From positions 1 through 5,343 of the forward strand of contig DATLFO010000202.1 in assembly GCA_035541035.1 (NCBI GenBank): a stretch of 5,343 nucleotides of DNA, in the 5' to 3' direction. Each line of letters begins with the position of its first letter. Positions within the stretch are counted from its first letter, which is position 1. The stretch is from DASWHR01 sp035541035. GTDB lineage: Bacteria > Actinomycetota > AC-67. The translations under genes and the position numbers were made by a program. Below are positions 1-5,117 of the stretch, one piece after another. The notes beneath the pieces were generated by a model that saw only the letters and a list, made by a program, of their open reading frames with translations, had not been told where the DNA came from and did not search any database.

Positions 1-192
1 CTGTTCGTCTCGGACTGAGCGTCTTGCGAGGCCCGGCGAACGCCGGACGGCCCGGCGCTGCCCCGGCCCCGGCCCGTGCGGTCCGAGCGTGTCGCCGCGT
101 CGCGCACGACATCGGGAGGCTCCGCGCAAAGTGGCGTGTGCCGCCCCTCCCCGATGGTTCGCATTCCCGCACAGCAGGGTAATCACGATGCG
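1..192. other. Left-edge region without a supported gene
   Basis: No gene can be supported here. The first bases read in frame 1 as Leu-Phe-Val-Ser-Asp followed by TGA at 16-18, which could be the last codons of a plus-strand gene entering from the left, but five codons prove nothing. A small hairpin with a 5-bp stem and GAAC loop (33-37 with 42-46) follows. GGCCCGGCG occurs twice (30-38 and 49-57). The hairpin lacks a T-run, so it is at most a weak terminator for a gene outside the window. The DUF1206 reading frame stays open back to about position 76, but the residues upstream of position 193 look like translated leader (low complexity, no helix) and not like protein. Confidence 0.3.
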
Positions 193-1035
193 ATGAGCAT
201 CGAGCTGCCCGACATCCTGACTCGCGGGAGCGCCTCCGACCGGGGGCGTCGCGCCGTCGAGATCCTGGCTCGCTGGGGTCTTGCCGCGATCGGGGTCTCG
301 TATCTGCTCGTGGCCGGCATCTCGCTCAAGCTCGCGATCTCGGGCAGCGGCCAGGCGTCCGACCGCGAAGGGGCGCTGGCGCGCATCGCGCAGACCGGAT
401 GGGGCGTGCCCGCGCTGATCGTGATCGCAATCGGGTTCGCCGGCTATGCCGCGTGGCGGCTCGTGCTGGCGATCACCGGCGAGAACGTCGAGAACGACGA
501 CGACAAGCATCCCCTGAAGCGGGTCGGGTACGCGGCCCGAGGATTGTTGTACGCGGTCTTGACGTTCGTCACCCTCGAGATGGCCTTCGGTGGATCGGGA
601 GGCTCCACCGGAGGGGGATCAGGCGAGGAGAAGCAACAGGCATCGACCGTGCTCGGGTGGCCGGGCGGCCGGTGGATCATTGCCGGGATCGGGCTCGCGT
701 TCGTCGCGGGGGCGATCTTCAACGCCTACCGGGCCGTATCGCGATCGTACAAGGACGACCTCAAGACGTTCGAGATGCCCGACGACAAGGAGCGGGTAGT
801 CACGGCAGTCACCGCATTCGGCTTGTTCGCCCGCATGACCGTGTTCGGCATCATCGGATGGTTCCTGCTGCGGGCCGCCGTCGAGCACAATCCCGACAAG
901 GCCGTCGGCCTCGACGGAGCCCTTCAAGCGCTGGCCGGAGAGGCCTACGGCCGCGTTCTGCTGGCGGTCGTCGCCTTGGGCCTCGTCGCGTACGCGGCCT
1001 TCCGGTTCATTGAGGCGCGATATCGAACGGTCTGA
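193..1035 (+). CDS. DUF1206 family integral membrane protein, three tandem two-helix units
   Basis: The 280-residue protein has six predicted membrane helices, at about residues 30-50, 71-93, 112-132, 161-180, 209-229 and 253-273. They form three repeats of about 75 residues, each with two helices. The second helix of each repeat ends in a similar block (FAGYAAWRLV, VAGAIFNAYRAV, LVAYAAFRFI), and repeats 2 and 3 are preceded by a charged DDK stretch. GYAARGLLYAV in repeat 2 and GALQALAGEAYGRVLLAVVALGL in part in repeat 3 are typical of DUF1206 proteins, common in actinobacteria and cyanobacteria. No function is established for the family. Repeat 2 has a Gly/Ser-rich loop (about residues 133-151). 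I chose ATG at 193 because hydrophobic, family-like sequence starts soon after it and AGGG lies at 176-179, although the 13-base gap is long. ATG at 154 or GTG at 76 are alternatives. The gene ends 8 bases before the bS22 promoter and has no terminator of its own. Confidence 0.85.
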   Translation: MSIELPDILTRGSASDRGRRAVEILARWGLAAIGVSYLLVAGISLKLAISGSGQASDREGALARIAQTGWGVPALIVIAIGFAGYAAWRLVLAITGENVENDDDKHPLKRVGYAARGLLYAVLTFVTLEMAFGGSGGSTGGGSGEEKQQASTVLGWPGGRWIIAGIGLAFVAGAIFNAYRAVSRSYKDDLKTFEMPDDKERVVTAVTAFGLFARMTVFGIIGWFLLRAAVEHNPDKAVGLDGALQALAGEAYGRVLLAVVALGLVAYAAFRFIEARYRTV

Positions 1036-1043
1036 GCCGAGGA

Positions 1044-1072
1044 TTGAGCGTCCCGCAACGGGCCTGTACAAT
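1044..1072 (+). promoter_or_regulatory. Sigma-70-type promoter for the bS22 gene
   Basis: TTGAGC at 1044-1049 (-35) and TACAAT at 1067-1072 (-10, one mismatch to TATAAT) are separated by exactly 17 bases. Transcription would start near 1079, giving a leader of about 55 bases before the bS22 ATG at 1134. The promoter begins just after the stop codon of the DUF1206 gene, so bS22 is likely expressed independently of it. This is the strongest promoter-like match in the window, which fits a ribosomal protein gene. Assignment is by sequence only. Confidence 0.65.
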
Positions 1073-1094
1073 TCCGTGCGCTCGTGAAACGGAC

Positions 1095-1118
1095 GGCCGG
1101 GAGTCCCTGGCCCCGGCT
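1095..1118 (+). promoter_or_regulatory. Leader hairpin ahead of the bS22 ribosome binding site
   Basis: GCCGGG at 1096-1101 can pair with CCCGGC at 1112-1117, and a G-T pair (1095-1118) extends the stem to 7 bp around a 10-base loop. It ends 3 bases before the Shine-Dalgarno sequence GAAGGGA (1122-1128). The position would suit translational control, as seen in leaders of other ribosomal protein genes, but G+C-rich DNA forms such stems by chance. GGG/CCC within the loop region (1099-1101 with 1105-1107) offers a competing pairing. No regulation is known to me for this leader. Confidence 0.25.
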
Positions 1119-1133
1119 ACCGAAGGGAACAGC

Positions 1134-1232
1134 ATGGGTTCGATCATCAAGAAGCGCCGCAAGAAGATGCGCAAGCACAAGCACAAGAAGCTTCTGAAGA
1201 AAACGCGCTGGCAGCGCCGTCAGAAGAGCTGA
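1134..1232 (+). CDS. Small ribosomal subunit protein bS22 (AURKAIP1/COX24 domain)
   Basis: This 32-residue, extremely basic protein starts MGSIIKKRRKKMRKHKHKK and continues LLKKTRWQRRQKS. It closely follows the pattern of mycobacterial bS22 (Rv0500B, 33 residues, MGSVIKKRRKRM...LLRRTRVQRR), a protein found in cryo-EM structures of the mycobacterial small ribosomal subunit that binds rRNA. The same KKRRKKMxKHKxKKxxKxxR core is shared with the mitochondrial AURKAIP1/COX24 family. The start at ATG 1134 is well supported: GAAGGGA (1122-1128) lies 5 bases upstream, and the product begins at the family's conserved MGS. A longer in-frame reading from 1044 would run through the promoter and is not credible. 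The gene has its own promoter and strong terminator, so it is a monocistronic unit. Genes this small are often missed in annotation. Confidence 0.92.
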   Translation: MGSIIKKRRKKMRKHKHKKLLKKTRWQRRQKS

Positions 1233-1244
1233 CCGGCCGCGCCG

Positions 1245-1282
1245 AAACGAAAAGGGGACTCTGCGGAGTCCCCTTTTCGTTT
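1245..1282 (+). terminator. Intrinsic terminator after bS22
   Basis: A perfect 17-bp inverted repeat (1245-1261 with 1266-1282) surrounds the loop TGCG. The core GGGGACTC/GAGTCCCC is flanked by AAACGAAAA on the left and TTTTCGTTT on the right, so the transcript has a strong stem ending in a T-rich arm. It starts 12 bases after the bS22 stop. The symmetry would let it work on both strands, but only the plus-strand gene needs it. It isolates bS22 from the SAM hydrolase gene downstream. Confidence 0.9.
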
Positions 1283-1296
1283 GCCTTTGCCGCCTC

Positions 1297-1325
1297 TTCA
1301 CCCGCGGCGGAGGCGGCGGTATCCT
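1297..1325 (+). promoter_or_regulatory. Promoter with probable leaderless start for the SAM hydrolase gene
   Basis: TTCACC (1297-1302) and TATCCT (1320-1325) are spaced by 17 bases, each matching 4 of 6 consensus positions. Transcription would begin about 7-9 bases after the -10, at or next to GTG 1334. That means a leaderless mRNA, a frequent arrangement in actinobacteria, where a TANNNT box sits 6-8 bases before the start codon. The terminator immediately upstream makes a promoter in this gap necessary. GGAGG at 1309-1313 would be too far (20 bases) to serve GTG 1334 as a ribosome binding site. Confidence 0.5.
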
Positions 1326-1333
1326 TGCGGACC

Positions 1334-2170
1334 GTGGCGCTCGCGTTTCGGTTCATCACGTTCCTGACCGACTACGGGCTCGAGGACGAGTTCGTCGGTG
1401 TCTGTCACGGTGTCATCAAACGGTTCGCGCCCGACGTCGAGATCATCGACATCTCGCACGGCATCCCGCCGCAGGACGTCACCGCCGGCGCGAACGTGCT
1501 CGGCCAGGCGGTGCCGTACATGCCGCCGGCGGTCCATCTGGCCGTCGTGGATCCGGGCGTGGGAACGCACCGCCGCTGCGTGGTGATCGGGACCAAGGAT
1601 GGTCCGCCCCTGGTCGGTCCCGACAACGGGCTGCTTTGGATCGCGGCGCAGCGGCTCGGCGGCGCCACGCAGGCCCACGAGATCACCAACGCCGAGCTGT
1701 TCCTGCGCACGCCGTCGAACACCTTTCACGGCCGGGACGTCTTCTCGCCGGTCGCGGCGCGTCTAGCGCTTGGGATGCCGCCGGAGGAGGTCGGGCCGAG
1801 GCTCGACCTCGAGCAGGTCGTTAAGCTCGAGATTCCCCAGAGCAAGGTCGACGACGACCATGTGCACGGGCTGGTGGTGCAGGCCGACCACTTCGGAAAC
1901 TTGCAGCTGAACGTTCACCGGCAAGACCTCGAAGGCGCCGGCATCATGCTCGGCGACGACTTGGAGCTCCGCGTCGGCGGCCGCGCCTACACCATCCCGT
2001 ACCGCCAGGCGTTCGCCGAGGTGCCGCAAGGAAAGCTGGCGCTGCTCGAGGACTCCTACCGTCACATCACGATCATCGTGAACAAGGGGCATGCCGCACG
2101 ATTCCTCGAGGCGCGTCGCGGCGACCCGGTGATCCTGGCCCGCCACCCGAAGGCCGCTTCGCGGCCGTAG
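1334..2170 (+). CDS. S-adenosyl-L-methionine hydrolase (adenosine-forming), DUF62/SAM hydroxide adenosyltransferase family
   Basis: The 278-residue enzyme belongs to the SAM hydroxide adenosyltransferase (DUF62) family, which attacks the ribose C5' of SAM with water to give adenosine and methionine. It is related to the fluorinase and chlorinase enzymes and acts in the cytosol. The N-terminal SAM-binding domain shows ITFLTDYG (about residues 8-15), IIDISHGI, VVDPGVG and GPDNGLL. The family's Asp-Arg-His triad (D68, R75, H127 in Pyrococcus horikoshii PH0463, from memory) is present as D73, R80 and H132 with identical spacing, which argues for hydrolase and not halogenase activity. The C-terminal beta-barrel domain has DHFGNLQLNV and VNKGHAARFL. 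Length is normal. GTG 1334 was chosen because a -10 box lies at leaderless distance; TTG 1325 would add three residues and has GGAGG 11 bases upstream. The real role in cells is uncertain, possibly removal of damaged or excess SAM. In mycobacteria, as I recall, no such gene lies between bS22 and galE2. Confidence 0.9.
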   Translation: MALAFRFITFLTDYGLEDEFVGVCHGVIKRFAPDVEIIDISHGIPPQDVTAGANVLGQAVPYMPPAVHLAVVDPGVGTHRRCVVIGTKDGPPLVGPDNGLLWIAAQRLGGATQAHEITNAELFLRTPSNTFHGRDVFSPVAARLALGMPPEEVGPRLDLEQVVKLEIPQSKVDDDHVHGLVVQADHFGNLQLNVHRQDLEGAGIMLGDDLELRVGGRAYTIPYRQAFAEVPQGKLALLEDSYRHITIIVNKGHAARFLEARRGDPVILARHPKAASRP

Positions 2171-2218
2171 GCGCGCTCGCCGGCGCCTCGGGCCGCAGGT
2201 GCGCTCGCTGGCGCCTCG
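2163..2218 (+). repeat. Tandem 28-bp duplication with paired hairpins, spanning a stop codon
   Basis: Units 2163-2190 and 2191-2218 abut and differ at only 3 of 28 positions (2168/2196, 2172/2200, 2181/2209). The first unit contains the last codons and TAG stop of the SAM hydrolase gene; in the second copy the TAG reads CAG. Each unit can fold a 6-bp hairpin, AGGCGC with GCGCCT in unit 1 (2169-2174 with 2183-2188) and AGGTGC with GCGCCT in unit 2. One of the differences gives a G-T pair, so pairing is kept. The pair may act as a U-tract-free terminator between the SAM hydrolase and SDR genes, or be a simple slippage duplication. Confidence 0.8.
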
Positions 2219-2231
2219 CAGCCCGCGCGGT

Positions 2232-2237
2232 TAGTCT
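2232..2237 (+). promoter_or_regulatory. -10 box for leaderless transcription of the SDR gene
   Basis: TAGTCT (TANNNT pattern) ends exactly 6 bases before the GTG start at 2244, placing the predicted transcription start on the first base of the start codon. No purine-rich Shine-Dalgarno sequence lies in the 12 bases before the GTG (the sequence there is CTCCTGCC), so a leaderless mRNA is the simplest reading. A convincing -35 box is not visible at 17 bases (TGGCGC). Confidence 0.45.
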
Positions 2238-2243
2238 CCTGCC

Positions 2244-3293
2244 GTGAAGCAGCGCGTTCTCGTCACCGGCGTCTCCCGCTTCTTGGGGGGCCGGCTCGCG
2301 CAGCGCCTCGAGCAAGACCCGAACATCGAAGAGATCATCGGGGTCGACATCGACGAGCCGCACGTGGACCTGACCCGGACCGAGTACGTGCGCGCCGATA
2401 TCCGCAATCCCCTGATCGTGAAGGTGCTGCAGGCCACCGGCGTGGACACCGTGGTGCACACGAGCGTGATCGCCACACCGGGCCGCGTCGGCGGGCGCAC
2501 CAACATGAAGGAGATCAACGTCATCGGCACGATGCAGCTGTTCGCCGCGTGCCAAAAGGCCGAGAAGCTTCGCAAAGTCGTGATGAAGTCCTCGACCGCG
2601 ATCTACGGCAGCGAGCCCTCGGACCCGGGCGTGTTCAGCGAGGAGATGTCACCGCGCTCGCATCCGCGGACCGGCTACGCGAAGGACTCGGTCGAAGTCG
2701 AGAACTACGCCCGGTCGTTCGGCCGGCGCCGCACCGACGTGTCGCTCACGATCCTTCGCTTCGCCAATTTCATCGGACCGCAGATCGACACGCCGCTGAC
2801 CCGCTACTTCGGTCTTCCGCTCGTGCCGACCGCGCTGGGGTTCGATCCTCGCTTGCAGTTCCTCCACGAAGACGACGCGATCGAGATCCTGTATCGCGCG
2901 ACCGTGGAGGACCACCCCGGAACCTTCAACGCGGCCGGGGACGGGGTGCTGTACCTGTCCCAGGCCATCCGGCTCGGGGGAAAGGTTCCCGTGCCCGTGC
3001 CGCTTCCCTTCATCAACATGGTGGCCGCCGCGGTGAAGCGATCCGGCATCGTCGACTTCTCGCAGGAGCAGGTGCGGCTATTGCTCTACGGCCGCGTGGG
3101 TGACGTGTCGCGGCTCAAGAACGTGTTCGGCTACGAGCCGCAGTACTCAACCCGCGAGGCGTTCGCCGACTTCGTCGCCCGGCGCAAGCTCGCGAAGCTT
3201 TTCACGCCCGAGCAGGCCGCACAGTGGGAGCGCGAGCTCTATCGCTTCCTGGCGCGCAGAAAGGCCGGTGCCGCATGGCAGACGCGCGCGTGA
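2244..3293 (+). CDS. Extended short-chain dehydrogenase (NAD-dependent epimerase/dehydratase family), GalE2/Rv0501-like
   Basis: The 349-residue protein has the Rossmann fold of extended SDR enzymes. VLVTGVSRFLG (residues 5-15) is the nucleotide-binding loop and D35, at the end of the second strand, favours NAD(H). D52 (ADIR), VVHTSV (70-75), MKSSTAIYG (114-122), Y145 and LRFANFIGP (171-179) follow in the expected order, with the substrate-binding part behind. Two key positions are atypical. The central glycine of GxxGxxG is R12, and the canonical lysine four residues after Y145 is S149, with K147 at +2 instead. The family is usually labelled UDP-glucose 4-epimerase (galE2, Rv0501), but these changes make that reaction doubtful and the substrate is unknown. 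The GTG start fits a leaderless transcript and puts the Rossmann strand at the very N-terminus. The last 19 bases overlap the acyltransferase gene, so the two are probably cotranscribed and translationally coupled. A role in envelope lipid or glycolipid synthesis is inference. Confidence 0.85.
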   Translation: MKQRVLVTGVSRFLGGRLAQRLEQDPNIEEIIGVDIDEPHVDLTRTEYVRADIRNPLIVKVLQATGVDTVVHTSVIATPGRVGGRTNMKEINVIGTMQLFAACQKAEKLRKVVMKSSTAIYGSEPSDPGVFSEEMSPRSHPRTGYAKDSVEVENYARSFGRRRTDVSLTILRFANFIGPQIDTPLTRYFGLPLVPTALGFDPRLQFLHEDDAIEILYRATVEDHPGTFNAAGDGVLYLSQAIRLGGKVPVPVPLPFINMVAAAVKRSGIVDFSQEQVRLLLYGRVGDVSRLKNVFGYEPQYSTREAFADFVARRKLAKLFTPEQAAQWERELYRFLARRKAGAAWQTRA

Positions 3294-4282
3294 TCCCGAT
3301 CCATCTGGCCGAGTCGCCGCGCTGCGCGGCGCAGACCGCGGACGGCCGGCCGTGCCGCAACCGGGCCGGGGAAAGCGGCTATTGCGCGCGCCACGAGCCC
3401 GAAGCCGCGGCACGCGACCGGCACCCGACCGGCGCCTCGGCGGAGCCGAACGCGCTCCAGCAGTGGCTGGAGGAGGTGCTCGCATTCGTGCGGCGTCGAA
3501 TGACCGGCGACTACCCCGTCGACGACATGGGGTTCGATCGCGATCTGACCGAGCACGCTCTGCTGCCGCTGCTGCGGCCGCTCTACCGTTCGTGGTGGCG
3601 GATCGATCAGATCGGCGTCGAGAACGTGCCGGCCGAAGGCCCCGTGCTGCTCGTGTCCAACCATTCGGGGACGCTTCCGTTCGACGCGCTGATGATGAAG
3701 CTCGGGATCTTCGAGGAGACGGGCCGGCACGTGCGGCTGCTCGCCGCGGACCTGGCCTTGCAGCTGCCGGTCGTGGGTGAGCTCGCCCGAAAGAGCGGAA
3801 ACACGCTCGCCTGCGAGGACGACGCGTTGCGGCTTTTGCGTGCGGGCGAGGTCCTGGGCGTCTTCCCCGAAGGATTCAAGGGCATCGGCAAGCCCTTCCG
3901 CGAGCGCTACCGCCTGCAGCGCTTCGGTCGCGGCGGCTTCGTGGAGGTGGCTTTGCGGGCCGGCGTGCCGATCGTTCCCGTGGCGATCGTCGGCGCCGAG
4001 GAGATCTATCCGATCATCGCCAACGTCAAGCCGCTCGCGCGGCTGTTCAACTTCCCGTACTTCCCGGTGACGCCCACGTTCCCGCTGCTGGGTCCGCTCG
4101 GCACGCTTCCGCTGCCGTCGAAATGGATCATCGAGTACGGCGAGCCGATCCACACCGAGGGATTCGGCACCGAGGCGGCCAACGATCCGATGTTCGTGTT
4201 CAACCTCACCGATCAGGTTCGCGAGGTCATTCAGCAGACGCTGTTCAAGAACCTGATTCAGCGCAAGAACGCCTTCTTCTAA
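3275..4282 (+). CDS. PlsC-like lysophospholipid/glycerolipid acyltransferase with N-terminal Cys3His motif (Rv0502-like)
   Basis: The 335-residue protein probably transfers an acyl chain to a glycerolipid or lysophospholipid at the inner face of the membrane. The catalytic block is NHSGTLPFD (residues 129-137). FPEGFKG (197-203) is the acceptor-phosphate motif and VPIVPVAIVGAEE (231-243) the later conserved block. His and Asp are six residues apart, not four as in classical PlsC, resembling the MGAT-like branch. MTGDYPVDDMGFDRDLTEH (76-94) and the WWRI stretch before the domain are, as I recall, typical of the Rv0502 group. Unusually, residues 17-40 form C-x9-C-x9-C-x2-H, a likely metal-binding finger (RCAAQTADGRPC, then YCARH). 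Start ATG 3275 has AGAAAGG (3258-3264) 10 bases upstream and lies inside the SDR gene. GTG 3290, with a 4-base GTGA overlap, is an alternative and keeps the Cys motif. The substrate cannot be read from the sequence. Confidence 0.85.
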   Translation: MADARVIPIHLAESPRCAAQTADGRPCRNRAGESGYCARHEPEAAARDRHPTGASAEPNALQQWLEEVLAFVRRRMTGDYPVDDMGFDRDLTEHALLPLLRPLYRSWWRIDQIGVENVPAEGPVLLVSNHSGTLPFDALMMKLGIFEETGRHVRLLAADLALQLPVVGELARKSGNTLACEDDALRLLRAGEVLGVFPEGFKGIGKPFRERYRLQRFGRGGFVEVALRAGVPIVPVAIVGAEEIYPIIANVKPLARLFNFPYFPVTPTFPLLGPLGTLPLPSKWIIEYGEPIHTEGFGTEAANDPMFVFNLTDQVREVIQQTLFKNLIQRKNAFF

Positions 4283-4287
4283 ACGCA

Positions 4288-4315
4288 GCGCGCCCCCGCC
4301 GGGGCGAGGGCGCGC
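4288..4315. terminator. GC-rich hairpin between convergent genes
   Basis: GCGCGCCC (4288-4295) pairs perfectly with GGGCGCGC (4308-4315) around a 12-base loop; CCCC/GGGG (4294-4297 with 4301-4304) is an alternative inner stem. It lies in the 46-base gap between the stop codons of the acyltransferase and the minus-strand secreted protein, where a shared terminator is expected. There is no T-run on either side, so it would be a non-classical terminator or simply a GC-rich stem. Confidence 0.5.
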
Positions 4316-4328
4316 GAGTGCGAGCCGA

Positions 4329-4964
4329 TCAGCGGGTCCAGGTCACCCAGACCCACGCCGACAGGTTCCAGAGGTGATTGTTGTCCTGCGTCGGCCATGC
4401 GACACGGAACAGGCGGCGGCCGTTGTCGGTCGCCTTGTAGTTGATCCGGTAGAACGACGACGAGTTCAGCCGTGCGGTCTTGACCGTGACCCACTCCTTG
4501 TTGATGCCGTCGAACATCTGCAGCAGCACGCGGGACCCGGGGTGACCCGGCAGCACCCGGCCGCTGAAGACCGCCTGCTCGCCGCTGCGCCCGACGCCCA
4601 GATGCACGCCCGGCCGGACCTGTGCCTTGACCCAGTTGCTGGTCGACAGGTCCGAGGTGAGAAACGCGCGGTACCACGCGTGCGCGAGCGGCTGGTCGGC
4701 GGTGCTGAACTTGCCGTCGTCGTCGCTGGTGGTGGTGGTGACGTCCTGCCACTGGTTGGCCCCGACGTACATCCGCTGCACGCGGACCTGCCGGTTTGCC
4801 GCCGTCGTGCCGTTCATCGTGAAGGTGGTTCCCCACACGCCCGCCGTCGGGCTGACCGAGGTCAGCGAGATCGGCGTGCCCGCTCGCGCGGCCGGCGCGA
4901 ACGCGACGGCCGCGAGCGCCGTCATGACGCCGGCGACGGCGAGCTTCCTGCTTGCTCGGTTCAT
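4329..4964 (-). CDS. Secreted protein with two tandem beta-rich (Ig-like) domains
   Basis: I do not recognise a named family for this 211-residue protein. Residues 1-28 are a clear Sec signal peptide: basic start (MNRASRK), hydrophobic core (LAVAGVMTALAAVAFA), and APAARA before a probable signal peptidase I cut after A28. The mature part seems to contain two related domains. Residues about 46-115 run TFTMNGT, QVRVQRMYVGANQWQDV, DGKFS, WYRAFL; residues about 130-208 run AVFSGRV, RVLLQMFDGINKEWVTV, SSSFYR, RRLFRVAW. Alternating hydrophobic and polar residues and many Trp/Tyr suggest beta-sandwich folds like Ig or fibronectin type III modules. No cysteines, membrane anchor or catalytic motif are seen, so it is probably released or wall-associated and may bind or adhere. 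The ATG start is set by AGGAGG (4975-4980 on the plus strand as CCTCCT), 10 bases upstream. The gene faces the acyltransferase gene tail to tail. Confidence 0.75.
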   Translation of the reverse strand: MNRASRKLAVAGVMTALAAVAFAPAARAGTPISLTSVSPTAGVWGTTFTMNGTTAANRQVRVQRMYVGANQWQDVTTTTSDDDGKFSTADQPLAHAWYRAFLTSDLSTSNWVKAQVRPGVHLGVGRSGEQAVFSGRVLPGHPGSRVLLQMFDGINKEWVTVKTARLNSSSFYRINYKATDNGRRLFRVAWPTQDNNHLWNLSAWVWVTWTR

Positions 4965-4974
4965 CCTTGTCCGC

Positions 4975-5009
4975 CCTCCTGGTGATACGACATTTCGGGC
5001 GCGAGCCTA
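4975..5009 (-). promoter_or_regulatory. Ribosome binding site and possible -10 box for the secreted-protein gene
   Basis: Reading the minus strand, TAGGCT (5009-5004) is a TANNNT-type -10 candidate that would start transcription near 4997. A full AGGAGG Shine-Dalgarno sequence (4980-4975) lies 10 bases before the ATG. The ribosome binding site is strong and decides the start. The -10 is weak and no -35 is visible at 17-18 bases, so the promoter part is tentative. Unlike the SAM hydrolase and SDR genes, this gene clearly uses a leadered mRNA. Confidence 0.4.
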
Positions 5010-5070
5010 CCACGGGGCCGGGCTCGCTCCCACCTCACGGGGGCCAGGAGCCAGAGGCCGGAAGAGAGAA

Positions 5071-5098
5071 GAAGGGCGGTCCATTCGGACCGCCCTTC
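5071..5098 (-). terminator. Intrinsic terminator of the right-edge surface protein gene
   Basis: A perfect 12-bp inverted repeat (5071-5082 with 5087-5098; GAAGGGCGGTCC/GGACCGCCCTTC) has a 4-base loop. On the minus strand the stem is followed by the pyrimidine-rich tract TTCTCTCTTC (5070-5061), while no T-run follows on the plus strand. It therefore ends transcription from the gene whose stop is at 5118-5120, about 20 bases upstream, and separates it from the secreted-protein gene. Confidence 0.85.
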
Positions 5099-5117
5099 CG
5101 ATGAAGCGTGTAGCCGG

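Noticed and set aside
33..46. A terminator for a gene entering from the left
   Set aside because: The stem is only 5 bp and no T-run follows. The upstream gene itself cannot be shown.
619..1071. A 150-codon minus-strand frame opposite the DUF1206 gene
   Set aside because: Charged, low-complexity translation with no motif, opposite a clear membrane protein. It would also start inside the bS22 promoter.
1044..1133. N-terminal extension of bS22 to 62 residues
   Set aside because: It would translate the promoter and the Shine-Dalgarno region. The family begins with MGS at 1134.
1334..2170. The DUF62 enzyme as a fluorinase or chlorinase
   Set aside because: The Asp-Arg-His triad of the hydroxide-using enzymes is intact at the expected spacing, and no halometabolite genes are nearby.
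3239..4153. A 304-codon open frame on the minus strand opposite the acyltransferase gene
   Set aside because: The translation is Arg/His/Gln/Pro-rich with no fold-like pattern. It is antisense to a gene with clear family motifs and is typical of G+C-rich shadow frames.
4279..5013. A 244-codon minus-strand frame overlapping the secreted-protein gene in another frame
   Set aside because: It is Arg/Gly/Ala-rich with no signal peptide. The overlapping frame from 4964 has a signal peptide, a strong ribosome binding site and domain-like sequence.
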